Assembly: GCF_046844695.1 (NCBI RefSeq)
Contig: NZ_CP177354.1
Location: 2,604,001 to 2,668,000 of the forward strand
Source of the DNA: Pokkaliibacter plantistimulans
GTDB taxonomy: Bacteria; Pseudomonadota; Gammaproteobacteria; Pseudomonadales; Balneatricaceae
DNA: 64,000 nucleotides
Direction of reading: 5' to 3'
Part shown: in pieces, positions 53,301 to 61,089 of the stretch
Numbering within the stretch: position 1 is the stretch's first letter
How the letters are laid out: the number at the start of each line of letters is the position of its first letter
Program-made: the position numbers and the translations under genes
The notes under the pieces: generated by a model
The model's database searches: none
The model's input: the letters and a program-made list of their open reading frames with translations, nothing else
Told to the model about the DNA's origin: nothing

Positions 53301-53374
53301 TCAAGTACGAACAATTGCGTGATGTGTTGTATCGTCATCTGGAAACAGGGGCGCAGACCTCTGTTCAGCATTGA
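50369..53374 (+). CDS. Hybrid sensor histidine kinase with three PAS domains and a receiver
   Basis: A 1001-residue membrane sensor. Membrane helices at about 13-33 and 165-187 bracket a 130-residue periplasmic sensor. PAS-like domains start near 248 (LFILDADGRCQRCNQAARAL), 374 (GIMITDVQSRVLAVNKAFTA) and 498 (GVLVLDLNGNILQANLHAYR). HisKA has H634 in SHEIRTPMNG. The ATPase domain has LLGNAVKFTD, DSGIGV and RRFGGTGLGLAIC. The C-terminal receiver has the phospho-acceptor D923 (LILMDWRMP). No Hpt domain and no adjacent response regulator, so the output partner must be elsewhere; signal unknown. Confidence 0.9.
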   Translation: MVRLKSWFRLTRFESCLMIFGLCSMLVLAGQAIITRIAVERSKVQIVQSELTRLSILLPEMLSPVLREGDVKAARELLQPLLQNDDSGVTAINIVSPFGREILALGEINQNVFLRDAMSGQVSDDGSTIWAHYEIKHQGVLLGTINLGMTTQPFRGEMFIINIAHLLLALLAVIVLPLLIRIWRELSNREQEKTLSLITDWDTKRLEHIQPQQSYMLSGERLLTLIELCKRQQERLKDFFETTTEALFILDADGRCQRCNQAARALIGIESESLIRSQSLIKWFSHTESQYFDEGFLQRDIHEALGKSNAFDYEELILHVGKGKPKRVACHYRPFDVATSTEAGILCCRDISEQQEIRERLSLTAQVFESTQEGIMITDVQSRVLAVNKAFTAITGYTAEEIEGQFPDVLSSGIHGQDFYKDMWDSLTMKGSWQGQIWNKNKEGKLFPEWLSISEIRNQRDEVINYIAVFSDISVLINQETEIGNQNRLLRNILDNLNDGVLVLDLNGNILQANLHAYRVLGLSPDAESIHQWKSGRFIVENGELYDEGEPILQALQEHVIWDKEYRLERQGHTAFISINAKPLYNNSGGHIGALVVLRDISQTKQAHAKLLQAVRDAQAANQAKSDFLASMSHEIRTPMNGIIGVADILADSPGLGEDEHQLVDIIKSSGELLLSIVNDVLDFSKLDAGKLKLSQEPFNVGQLVQASVQVVEGQARQKGLECRFEAVDCADDWVVGDLQRCRQILVNLLGNAVKFTDKGFVSLSVMQMRKLGQVAWYRFTVEDSGIGVDESFRPYLFTRFAQADTSSTRRFGGTGLGLAICRRLVDQMGGYIDVDSVPGKGSRFWFEIPLPVREGQRELGRATDDMAFSASYRILVAEDNHVNQAVIARMLEKMQLQVDMVANGDEAVRAWQHSRYDLILMDWRMPILDGLEATRRIRSLEESDQHMIIVALTANSSVEDRQTCIEAGMDDFLPKPVKYEQLRDVLYRHLETGAQTSVQH

Positions 53375-53401
53375 ATGCGCTGACTTCGTAGCCAGCGCAT
53401 T
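53374..53401. terminator. Hairpin between the hybrid kinase gene and the prephenate dehydratase gene
   Basis: AATGCGCTG / CAGCGCATT, a perfect 9-bp stem with a 10-base loop, begins at the last base of the kinase stop codon, between convergent genes. There is no clear T run, so the terminator role is likely but not sure. Confidence 0.5.
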
Positions 53402-53407
53402 GATTCG

Positions 53408-54268
53408 TCAGTCAATCAACTCATAACTGCGTCTGACAGGGTGAGCTTCATAAGTGCCCAACACTCTGATATTACGGGCAAAGAAGGTCAGCTCTTCCAT
53501 GGCATGCTGCATGGCTCTGGTATCCTGATGGCTGGCAATATCTATATGAAACTGACTTACCTGTAAGGTGCCACCGGTCATATAGCTTTCCAGTTTGATA
53601 AGGTTTATGCCATTGGTCGCAAAACCGCCCAGCGCTTTGTACAGCGATGCCGGCAGGTGGCTGACGTTGAACATGATCGAAGTAATGTAGTGTTTGCCTT
53701 CCTCCAACGGAGGAACCTTGGCATCTCTGGCAAGTATGATGAAGCGTGTAGTGTTGCCAGTCATATCCTGAAAGTTCTCCTGTAGAACCTCAAGTCCATA
53801 CAGTTCAGCGGCAAGAGATGACGCAATAGCTGCCTGGCTGGGGTCTTGCAAACGACTGACTTCCAGCGCAGCGCCCGCAGTATCCAGCTTGGCGACGGCC
53901 CGCAAACCCAGTTGCTTGATGTGACCATCGCATTGCGCAAGAGCCTGGGGATGAGATCCGACCGTAGTGAGACCTCCGATTGAGGCGCCTTTCACACCGA
54001 GCAGGCAGTGATTAACAGGCTCGAAGTGCTCGCCAATGATGTGTAGCGAGGTCTTGGGCATCTGTCGGTAGATTTCCTCCACCCGACCGGCAGTGGAGTT
54101 TTCTACCGGAATCATGGCTAGTGCCGCTTCTCCTCTCTCTACCTTTTCCATTGCTTCCACAAAAGAACCACATGCCAATGCAGGGATATTGGGAAACACC
54201 TTTCTGCATGCCAGATGAGAGTAAGCTCCTTCGTGGCCTTGGTAAGCGATAACAGTAGTAGAGGACAT
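53408..54268 (-). CDS. pheA: Monofunctional prephenate dehydratase with ACT domain
   Basis: Converts prephenate to phenylpyruvate for phenylalanine synthesis. 286 residues: PDT domain (VIAYQGHEGAYSHLACRKVF, MIPVENSTAGRVEE, VGSHPQALAQC, GNTTRFIIL with the Thr-Arg-Phe catalytic motif) then an ACT regulatory domain (about 190-275). There is no N-terminal chorismate mutase domain, unlike the P-protein of most gammaproteobacteria. The ACT motif reads LIKLESYMTGG, the form I know from alphaproteobacterial enzymes, where gammaproteobacterial P-proteins have ESRP. It may be a second, transferred enzyme; another pheA may exist outside the window. Confidence 0.88.
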   Translation of the reverse strand: MSSTTVIAYQGHEGAYSHLACRKVFPNIPALACGSFVEAMEKVERGEAALAMIPVENSTAGRVEEIYRQMPKTSLHIIGEHFEPVNHCLLGVKGASIGGLTTVGSHPQALAQCDGHIKQLGLRAVAKLDTAGAALEVSRLQDPSQAAIASSLAAELYGLEVLQENFQDMTGNTTRFIILARDAKVPPLEEGKHYITSIMFNVSHLPASLYKALGGFATNGINLIKLESYMTGGTLQVSQFHIDIASHQDTRAMQHAMEELTFFARNIRVLGTYEAHPVRRSYELID

Positions 54269-54584
54269 GACAATTGCCTGATTCAGGGTGGTAGGAAGAG
54301 AGGATGTTGTTATCAGAAACGTTACTGCATGAACATTCCTGTATTCTTGAAATATGCAGCGCGTTTTGCCTCAGCCTTGTAAATACTTCGTCGCAGCTCA
54401 AGCAGTCGTGTTACGAGTATCCAGGATACTCTGGGTAGTTTTTTCCTTGCTGAGTTAAGCAAATCTGATCAGAGAGTAATAAATATGAGTGGCGCTTATC
54501 ATGCGCTATGCCACACTCTGCAGCGCTTTGCTGGCCACATGTTAACAGAACTCTTCTGGCCTGTGAGGTATTGCAGGAGTTGCT
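54269..54584. other. Divergent intergenic region pheA / DMT transporter
   Basis: About 316 bases that should hold both promoters. A small inverted repeat GCGCTTATCATGCGC is seen near 54494. No gene, attenuator or terminator can be supported; in particular I see no Phe-rich leader peptide ahead of pheA. Confidence 0.4.
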
Positions 54585-55523
54585 ATGTCTGATGTATCTC
54601 AAATTTCCGTTGCCCGCGGGCAAACTGACAATGTTGCCCTAGGGGCATTAGTGTTGGCCATGGTGCTCTGGTCAAGTTCCTTCATCGCCTTGAAGTACGC
54701 TTTCACCTCTTTTGATCCTCACTTTGTTATCTGGGGGCGCATGTTTACGGCGTTGTTATGCTTTTTGCTGGTGATCAGAAAAGTCTGGAGCGGCTTTCGG
54801 TATCAGTCAGGTGACTGGAAATATTTGCTGATGATGACTGCTGGCGAGCCGTGTCTCTATTTCCTGTTCGAGGCCGCAGCATTGCAACATACCACAGCAG
54901 CTCAGGCAGGGATGATCACCGCCTTGTTGCCACTCACTGTGGCTGTGGGGGCGGCTCTATTTTTGGCAGAGCAGGTTAGTCGGCAAACCTATCTGGGTTT
55001 TTCGGTGGCGATAGTCGGGACAATTTGGCTCAGCTTAGCAGGCAGTCCAACGGATCAGGCACCTAACCCGTTGCTTGGAAATTTCTATGAGTTTCTCGCC
55101 ATGGTATGTGCCACTTTCTATACCCTGGCATTGAAGCATTTGAGCAGTCGTTATTCATCACTATTTTTGACTGCTTTTCAGGCGTTTTCTGGAACGTTAT
55201 TCTTCTTGCCTTTTGTCCTGCTGGGGCCTGCGCCTTTGCCCACAGAGTGGCCACTTGTACCCAGTCTTTCAATCCTCTATCTGGGAACTGCAATTACCTT
55301 GGGAGCATATGGGTTATATAACTTTGGTGTTAGTCGTATACCGGCCTCACGTGCAACGGCCTATATCAATTTGATACCGGTATTCACGCTTATTCTCTCA
55401 TGGATGCTGCTGGGTGAACGATTCAGTCTGGCAGAACTGACCGCTTCAGCATTGGTGTTGGTTGGGGTGCTGATTAGTCAGGTAAAATGGCCATTTCGTC
55501 TGGCAAGAACTGTAACAAGCTAA
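54585..55523 (+). CDS. EamA/DMT family transporter
   Basis: A 312-residue inner-membrane protein with about ten hydrophobic segments and two EamA repeats (ALGALVLAMVLWSSSFIALK ... and LLGNFYEFLAMVCATFYTLA ... to LTASALVLVGVLISQV). DMT members export amino acids or other metabolites; the substrate cannot be told. Divergent from pheA, so an aromatic amino-acid link is possible but unproven. AGGAG precedes ATG 54585; the stop overlaps the trmH start (TAATG). Confidence 0.85.
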   Translation: MSDVSQISVARGQTDNVALGALVLAMVLWSSSFIALKYAFTSFDPHFVIWGRMFTALLCFLLVIRKVWSGFRYQSGDWKYLLMMTAGEPCLYFLFEAAALQHTTAAQAGMITALLPLTVAVGAALFLAEQVSRQTYLGFSVAIVGTIWLSLAGSPTDQAPNPLLGNFYEFLAMVCATFYTLALKHLSSRYSSLFLTAFQAFSGTLFFLPFVLLGPAPLPTEWPLVPSLSILYLGTAITLGAYGLYNFGVSRIPASRATAYINLIPVFTLILSWMLLGERFSLAELTASALVLVGVLISQVKWPFRLARTVTS

Positions 55524-56185
55524 TGACTCCGGAACGCTATACCAAACTTAACCAAGTACTTGATTGTCGCCAGCCTGATCTGACATTGCTGACAGATCAG
55601 GTTCATAAACCACGCAATATTGCTGCATTGATTCGTAATTGCGATGCAGTAGGTATTCAGCAGATGCATGCGGTTACGCCTGCGGTTTCTCACCGACCAT
55701 TCAATGGTACGGCAAGAGGGAGTCAGCAGTGGGTTGATCTGATCATGCACGACAGTGTTGAAAATGGTGTCATATCCTTGCAGCATCAGGGCTTTAAGGT
55801 TGTCGCTGCGCACTGGTCATCCCGCTCAATCAATTACACAGACTGGGACTACACACAACCAACAGCACTGCTGCTGGGCGCTGAGCGCATGGGGGTCAGT
55901 ACACGAGGTGCTGATTTGGCAGATGCCCATGTCATTGTTCCCATGGTGGGGATGGTTGCTTCACTGAATGTCTCGGTTGCCGCAGGTATAATTCTGCAAG
56001 AGGCTCAGCGTCAGCGTGCTGTAAAAGGCATGTATGAATATTGCAGACTGGAAGAGTTGGAGCGCTCTCGCATCTTCTTTCGCTGGGCGTATCCACGCAT
56101 TGCTGAAGTGTGCGACCAGAATGGGCAGGCATACCCCCTTCTTGATGATATAGGTAATTTGATTGAGCCTTGGACGCACGGCTAA
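55523..56185 (+). CDS. trmH: tRNA (guanosine(18)-2'-O)-methyltransferase TrmH
   Basis: Methylates the ribose of G18 in the tRNA D-loop. 220 residues of SpoU/SPOUT type: MTPERYTKLNQVLDCRQPDL, VHKPRNIAALIRNCDAVGI (motif 1), ALLLGAERMGVS (motif 2), VIVPMVGMVASLNVSVAAGI (motif 3, knot). Closely matches E. coli TrmH in layout. ATG 55523 overlaps the DMT transporter stop by one base, so translation is coupled. Confidence 0.93.
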   Translation: MTPERYTKLNQVLDCRQPDLTLLTDQVHKPRNIAALIRNCDAVGIQQMHAVTPAVSHRPFNGTARGSQQWVDLIMHDSVENGVISLQHQGFKVVAAHWSSRSINYTDWDYTQPTALLLGAERMGVSTRGADLADAHVIVPMVGMVASLNVSVAAGIILQEAQRQRAVKGMYEYCRLEELERSRIFFRWAYPRIAEVCDQNGQAYPLLDDIGNLIEPWTHG

Positions 56186-56356
56186 TTGTTTCAGCGAGAA
56201 CCTGGATGATCGAGAAGGAACTTGAATTTTTTCTAATCAGTCGTCAGATTAGATTTGTAATTCGGAAGTAGTCAACTAGACTCGATTTAGGTGAAAATCA
56301 TGCAGAAAGCGGCGTTTAGTCGCCGTAAAGGCTGTGAACGCTATCATATTCTCATG

Positions 56357-56362
56357 TATACT
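56357..56362 (+). promoter_or_regulatory. Candidate -10 box (TATACT) for the OmpA-like gene
   Basis: TATACT 102 bases upstream of the OmpA-like start, with TGTGAA 18 bases further up as a weak -35. Just upstream there is a GCGGCGTTTAGTCGCCG hairpin near 56308. Candidate only. Confidence 0.4.
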
Positions 56363-56463
56363 TTCGAACACTTGCTACGTCTCTCTACTGGAGCTCTGTG
56401 AGAGGCTTGATCCTTACACTGTGGCGGTAGAATTTTTATTCAAGGAACTAAACGAGGTTAGCC

Positions 56464-57051
56464 ATGAAAAAAACCGTGACTGCTCTGACTCTGGCGCTGG
56501 CTGCTAGCAGTTTTGCATACGCGAACACTGAGCCTACTTCTTACTGGGTATCCAGCAACGGTAAGGTGGTAAAAGACGGCTTTGACGGTTGTGTTAAAAC
56601 CACTCAGTGGAAGGCTGAAGACGCCTATATCTGTACCGGTGAGAAAGTTGAAGAGCCTGCTGTTGCAGCTCCTGCTCCTGCAGCACCTGTATATCAAAAC
56701 GTGGAACAGTCTCTGACTGTGTACTTCCCCAACGATGTAGCTAAAGTTTCTGCTGCTAACCAGGCTCGTCTGGCTGAGTTCGCTGGCAATATCTCTAGCA
56801 CTATGAAAGATGTTGAAGGTGTGATGGTTTCTGGTCACGCCAGCTCACCTGGTTCTGACGGCTACAACATGCGTCTGTCTCAGCGTCGTGCAAATAACGT
56901 TGTTGGCGAGCTGAACAAGCTGGGCGTACACAACGCTACCGTTAATGCTTATGGTGAAACCGATCTGGTGTACGATGCCAACGGTAAAGAAGACCAAGAG
57001 CGCAGCCGTCGCGTAGTTATCGACGTGAATGGCAAAAAGCAAGTTAACTAA
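56464..57051 (+). CDS. OmpA-family peptidoglycan-binding protein with a short N-terminal domain
   Basis: A 195-residue exported protein: signal peptide to AYA (residue 20), then a 45-residue domain with two Cys (SSNGKVVKDGFDGCVKTTQW, AYICTG), a Pro/Ala linker (AAPAPAAP) and a C-terminal OmpA-like domain (VYFPNDVAKVSAANQARLAE, GVMVSGHASSPGSDGYNMRL, SQRRANNVVGELNKLGV, RSRRVVIDV). There is no beta-barrel, so it is periplasmic or loosely bound to peptidoglycan. GAGG upstream and good codon bias suggest high expression. It is followed by a strong terminator. Confidence 0.88.
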   Translation: MKKTVTALTLALAASSFAYANTEPTSYWVSSNGKVVKDGFDGCVKTTQWKAEDAYICTGEKVEEPAVAAPAPAAPVYQNVEQSLTVYFPNDVAKVSAANQARLAEFAGNISSTMKDVEGVMVSGHASSPGSDGYNMRLSQRRANNVVGELNKLGVHNATVNAYGETDLVYDANGKEDQERSRRVVIDVNGKKQVN

Positions 57052-57067
57052 TTAGCTTGCCGAATAT

Positions 57068-57093
57068 AAAAAAGGGGCTTATGCCCCTTTTTT
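57068..57093 (+). terminator. Terminator after the OmpA-like gene
   Basis: AAAAAGGGGC TTAT GCCCCTTTTT, a 10-bp stem with a T run, 17 bases after the stop. The A-rich left arm lets it work on the other strand too, for hpt. Confidence 0.9.
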
Positions 57094-57153
57094 ATTACCT
57101 TGAATACGGCCGCTGGGCTGAGAAGCAGCAGTCAGTCATATCTCCTAGTGGTA

Positions 57154-57705
57154 TTAGTGACCTTTGATAGCGTAAATGCCACTCAGGTTACGGAAAAAGC
57201 CCTGATAATCCATGCCGCAGCCATAAAGGAAGCGGTCTTCTACTTCTACACCCACTACGTCGGGGCGATAAGTTACCTTGCGGTTATGTTGCTTGTTGAT
57301 CAGGGTGGCAGTCATTACGCGTGCTGCACCTTCAGCGATGAGGGCATTGTAAATGGCCTGCAGGGTATGACCTTCATCGAAAATGTCATCGATGATTAAC
57401 ACTTGTCGACCTGCGACAGAGGTTGCGGGACGAACTCGCCACTCCAGCTCACCGCCTTGCAGAGACATGCCATAACGGGTGGCATGGATGTAATCAAGCT
57501 CAAGGGGGAAGTCGAGGCGGGGCAGCAATTGGCCAGCAGGAATGAGTCCTCCGCGCATGACACACAGAACCAGAGGGGTTTTGTCCGCGAGTTCATTGGT
57601 GATGGCTTCTGCCATATTGTCATAAGCCGTTTGAATCTCCTCTGGAGAAACCAGACAGTCTGCCTGAGCGTGGACAGACATGGCCTCTGCCGCAGAAATG
57701 CTCAT
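57154..57705 (-). CDS. hpt: Hypoxanthine(-guanine) phosphoribosyltransferase
   Basis: Purine salvage: hypoxanthine or guanine plus PRPP to IMP or GMP. 183 residues. LVLCVMRGGLIPAGQLLPRL, LDYIHATRYG, the PRPP-binding motif VLIIDDIFDEGHTL, and FLYGCGMDYQGFFRNLSGIY. Resembles the Pseudomonas enzyme more than E. coli Hpt. ATG 57705 with GGGG upstream is preferred over the open frame to 57777. Confidence 0.92.
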   Translation of the reverse strand: MSISAAEAMSVHAQADCLVSPEEIQTAYDNMAEAITNELADKTPLVLCVMRGGLIPAGQLLPRLDFPLELDYIHATRYGMSLQGGELEWRVRPATSVAGRQVLIIDDIFDEGHTLQAIYNALIAEGAARVMTATLINKQHNRKVTYRPDVVGVEVEDRFLYGCGMDYQGFFRNLSGIYAIKGH

Positions 57706-57938
57706 AGAGAATACCCCTAGGTTGAAACAAAGATGTAAGCTGCAATCGCCATAGAGTACGCAGTAGTTACTGTGCAACTGGCGAAGTAAAGGGAGAATTC
57801 TAGCTAATTACCCTATGCTGGGCTAGGTATATCTCTAACGGAAAATGTTATAGATCATCCGACTGGATTATTTCCTGTAGGGAGTATTGTCACCGTATAC
57901 TTGCCGTCGACCATTACTATTAGACATGAGGATCCCCA

Positions 57939-58568
57939 ATGGCCGTCTACGAAATCAAACATCCCCTGATCAAGCATAAAATTGGCCTCATGCGAAAAGA
58001 TGGGATCAGCACCAAACACTTTCGCGAACTATGCAGCGAAATTGGTACATTACTGACGTATGAAGCTACCCGCCAGCTGGATACAGAAAAGGTCACCATT
58101 CAGGGGTGGAGTGGTAACGATCTTGAAGTTGAGCACATCAAGGGTAAAAAAATCACCGTTGTGCCTATATTGCGTGCAGGCTTAGGCATGCTGGACGGAG
58201 TGTTACAGCTAATTCCTAATGCCAAAGTCAGTGTGGTGGGGTTGTATCGCAATGAAGAGACACTTGAACCAGTGCCCTATTTTGAGAAGATTGTGGCCGA
58301 CATTGAAGAGCGAACTGCGTTGATTCTGGATCCTATGCTTGCAACAGGAGGCACCCTGGTCGCTACGATCGATATGCTGAAGGCCGGTGGCTGCAAACAT
58401 ATCATGGGATTGTTCCTGGTAGCATGTCCTGAAGGTATCGCGCGGTTGCAGAAAGCCCACCCTGAGGTGGACATTTACGTTGCTGCAGTTGATGAAAAGC
58501 TCAATGAGAAGGGCTATATCCTACCGGGGTTGGGGGATGCGGGCGATAAGATATTTGGTACCAAATGA
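57939..58568 (+). CDS. upp: Uracil phosphoribosyltransferase
   Basis: Pyrimidine salvage: uracil plus PRPP to UMP. 209 residues. Starts AVYEIKHPLIKHKIGLMRK; VPILRAGLGMLDGVL; the PRPP loop LILDPMLATGGTLVATIDML; and the uracil-binding GYILPGLGDAGDKIFGTK. Length is normal (E. coli 208). GAGG precedes ATG 57939. Unlike E. coli it has no uraA permease next to it. Confidence 0.96.
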   Translation: MAVYEIKHPLIKHKIGLMRKDGISTKHFRELCSEIGTLLTYEATRQLDTEKVTIQGWSGNDLEVEHIKGKKITVVPILRAGLGMLDGVLQLIPNAKVSVVGLYRNEETLEPVPYFEKIVADIEERTALILDPMLATGGTLVATIDMLKAGGCKHIMGLFLVACPEGIARLQKAHPEVDIYVAAVDEKLNEKGYILPGLGDAGDKIFGTK

Positions 58569-58936
58569 GCTGCCGCTGACCATTTAAGTATTGCCATCTG
58601 TTCATTCTGCTTGAGCGTCCTTTCTTCTGTACATAGCCAGGTAAATTACCTGGCTTTTTGTTTTGCTGTTCTTTTGCATCTGCTGCTCAAACAGGATGTA
58701 GGAACGCTTCGACTAATACAGTTGTGCTTGATTATCCGTTGTCTTCTTTAATTGATGCTAACGTGCAATCACTTGGGTTGTTCAATAAATGTACTAATAC
58801 CTTGGTCTTAAACTAGGCTTTGGTCTTAGTTTGTTGGATCTCAGGCTGATCTACAGTGACTATGGTTTATCAGGACTGTCAACAATCCTCTGTTGTCAGT
58901 TGACCTCCTCAAATAAGAATTAAAGGCAGGGCTACC
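58569..58936. other. Intergenic region upp / prpE with terminator and operator-like repeat
   Basis: About 368 bases. The left part holds the upp terminator (58635-58659). Near the right end an imperfect inverted repeat CTGTCAACA / TGTTGTCAG (58876-58884 and 58891-58899) lies about 40 bases before the prpE start and could be an operator or mRNA hairpin. The rest shows nothing I can support. Confidence 0.4.
58635..58659 (+). terminator. Terminator after upp
   Basis: AGCCAGGTA / TACCTGGCT, a perfect 9-bp stem with a 3-base loop, followed by TTTTGTTTT, 66 bases after upp. Confidence 0.88.
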
Positions 58937-60835
58937 ATGGGATATCAAGAATACTACGCAGAATCTATCAATGAGCCTGAGCGCTTCTGGCAAAGGCAGG
59001 CTGATCAGCTGGCGTGGTTTACACCTCCACTACACATATTGTCGACAGATTCAAATGGCATTCAGCGCTGGTTTGCAGATGGAAAGCTAAATCTCGCCTA
59101 TCTTGCGGTCGATTTTCACGTTGAGCAGGGGCGGGGTGATCAGGCGGCCATTTTTTACGATTCCCCCGTCAGTGATAGTAAACGGCAAATTAGTTATAGG
59201 GACTTGATGGAGCAGGTTGCCCGGTTTGCCGGTGTGTTACGCGCTAAAGGTGTCGGGTATGGTGATCGTGTGGTGATCTACATGCCCATGATTCCCGAGG
59301 CCGTTGTCGCCATGCTGGCCTGTGTCCGATTGGGAGCGATTCACTCTGTCGTGTTCGGTGGCTTCGCTGCGCATGAACTGGCAAGCCGTATCGAGGATGC
59401 GGAACCGAAAGTAGTGCTTACAGCCTCTTGCGGTATAGAAATCAACAAGATCATTGCCTATAAGCCCCTGCTGGATGAGGCAATTCGGCTATCAGCGCAT
59501 CAGCCCGAGCATGTCATTGTTTATCAGCGTGCCCAATGTGCTGCTGAACTTCAGGAAGGGAGAGATTACGACTGGTGCGCTCTGGCGCAGGAGGCAGATC
59601 AGGCTCCCTGCGTGCCGGTGAATGGTGCCGATCCGCTTTACATCCTCTATACCTCTGGAACTACTGGCAAACCCAAAGGCGTGGTCCGAGACACGGGGAG
59701 CTATGCTGTTGCCCTCAAGCACAGCATGTCGATGTTGTACGACGTCAAGCCGGGTGATGTGTTTTGGGCTGCTTCCGATGTGGGATGGGTCGTAGGGCAT
59801 TCCTATATTGTGTACGGACCACTGATACATGGATGTTCGACTGTGCTGTATGAAGGCAAGCCAGTCAAAACGCCAGATGCGGCGGCGTTCTGGCGGGTCG
59901 CAGAAGAATATCGCGTAAAAGCGCTATTTGCGGCCCCCACGGCTTTCCGTGCCATTCGCAAAGAGGATCCTGAAGGGAGATTGCCCGCCCGATATGATCT
60001 GAGTCATCTGCGTTACATCTTTATGGCGGGGGAGCGTCTGGATCCGCCTACCTATCAATGGGTGAGCGAAGTCCTTGATAAGCCGGTCATTGATCATTGG
60101 TGGCAAACCGAAACCGGTTGGGCCATTGTTGGCAATCCCATGGGGGTGGAGCCCCAACCCACCAAAGCCGGTTCTGCGGGTCTGCCAATGACGGGTTTTG
60201 ATGTGCGTGTGCTGGATGCTAATGGTGATGAGATGCCAGTCAATCAACAGGGCAGCATTGCCATCAAACTGCCTTTGCCTCCAGGGTGTCTGCCTACCAT
60301 CTGGGGGGATTTTGAGCGCCTGCGTTCAGGATATCTGCGTACTTTTCCCGGTTATTACGTCAGCGGAGACGGTGGCTACAAAGACGAAGACGGTTACATA
60401 TTCATCATGGGACGCACCGATGATGTCATTAATGTTGCCGGTCATCGATTATCTACAGGTGAGATGGAGGAAGTCGTAGCCAGTCATCCTGCAGTGGCGG
60501 AATGTGCAGTGATCGGTATCCAGGATCCGCTTAAGGGGCAGGAGCCTGTAGGGCTGGTGCTGCTTAAAGATGGCGTAAGCATTGCCGAAGCTGAGCTGCA
60601 GCAGGAGCTGGTTGGACTGATGCGTGATCGTATTGGTGCGCTGGCGTGTTTCAAGCGGGTGATGGTGGTGGATCGCTTACCCAAAACACGCTCAGGAAAA
60701 ATTCTGCGCAAGCTGCTGCGGCAAATGGCTGATGGGGAGGAATTCAGCATTCCCTCCACCATTGATGATCCATCCTGTCTGGGAGAAATTCAGATGCTGA
60801 TGCAACAACGACGGATCGGGACTGTGGCCCGTTAA
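58937..60835 (+). CDS. prpE: Propionate-CoA ligase (acyl-CoA synthetase PrpE)
   Basis: Activates propionate to propionyl-CoA through an acyl-AMP. 632 residues of the adenylate-forming (Acs-like) family. N-terminal ACAS domain (YQEYYAESINEPERFWQRQA), P-loop YTSGTTGKPKGVVRD, HSYIVYGPLIHGCSTVLYEG, DHWWQTETGW, YVSGDGGYKDEDGYIFIMGR, VINVAGHRLSTGEMEE and the C-terminal catalytic Lys in KTRSGKILRKLLR. Length and the VVRDTGS motif fit PrpE more than Acs. No prpR, prpB, prpC or prpD lies beside it. Confidence 0.88.
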   Translation: MGYQEYYAESINEPERFWQRQADQLAWFTPPLHILSTDSNGIQRWFADGKLNLAYLAVDFHVEQGRGDQAAIFYDSPVSDSKRQISYRDLMEQVARFAGVLRAKGVGYGDRVVIYMPMIPEAVVAMLACVRLGAIHSVVFGGFAAHELASRIEDAEPKVVLTASCGIEINKIIAYKPLLDEAIRLSAHQPEHVIVYQRAQCAAELQEGRDYDWCALAQEADQAPCVPVNGADPLYILYTSGTTGKPKGVVRDTGSYAVALKHSMSMLYDVKPGDVFWAASDVGWVVGHSYIVYGPLIHGCSTVLYEGKPVKTPDAAAFWRVAEEYRVKALFAAPTAFRAIRKEDPEGRLPARYDLSHLRYIFMAGERLDPPTYQWVSEVLDKPVIDHWWQTETGWAIVGNPMGVEPQPTKAGSAGLPMTGFDVRVLDANGDEMPVNQQGSIAIKLPLPPGCLPTIWGDFERLRSGYLRTFPGYYVSGDGGYKDEDGYIFIMGRTDDVINVAGHRLSTGEMEEVVASHPAVAECAVIGIQDPLKGQEPVGLVLLKDGVSIAEAELQQELVGLMRDRIGALACFKRVMVVDRLPKTRSGKILRKLLRQMADGEEFSIPSTIDDPSCLGEIQMLMQQRRIGTVAR

Positions 60836-60865
60836 GCTACTGCTACACTTCTTTGTATTGCTTCA

Positions 60866-60892
60866 AGTGAGCCTGTGCAGTGCAGGCTCACT
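60866..60892 (+). terminator. Hairpin after prpE
   Basis: AGTGAGCCTG / CAGGCTCACT, a perfect 10-bp stem with a 7-base loop, 30 bases after the prpE stop. No T run follows, so it may stabilise the 3' end or terminate only weakly. Confidence 0.5.
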
Positions 60893-61089
60893 GCGTTATG
60901 GTTTCGGGACAAAGGCGTAGAAATCATTTGTATGGTAAATGGGCATCATCTCTACGTACTTTGACGTTATATTCCCTAGGGATGGGTGTGCAGTCGAATT
61001 ACTATGCATCTGATCTGCAAATCGGTCTTTGCTGACTATATTGTCAGTAAGTAGTATCCCGGCGGTGGTGCTGTGGTAAGGATGAGGGC

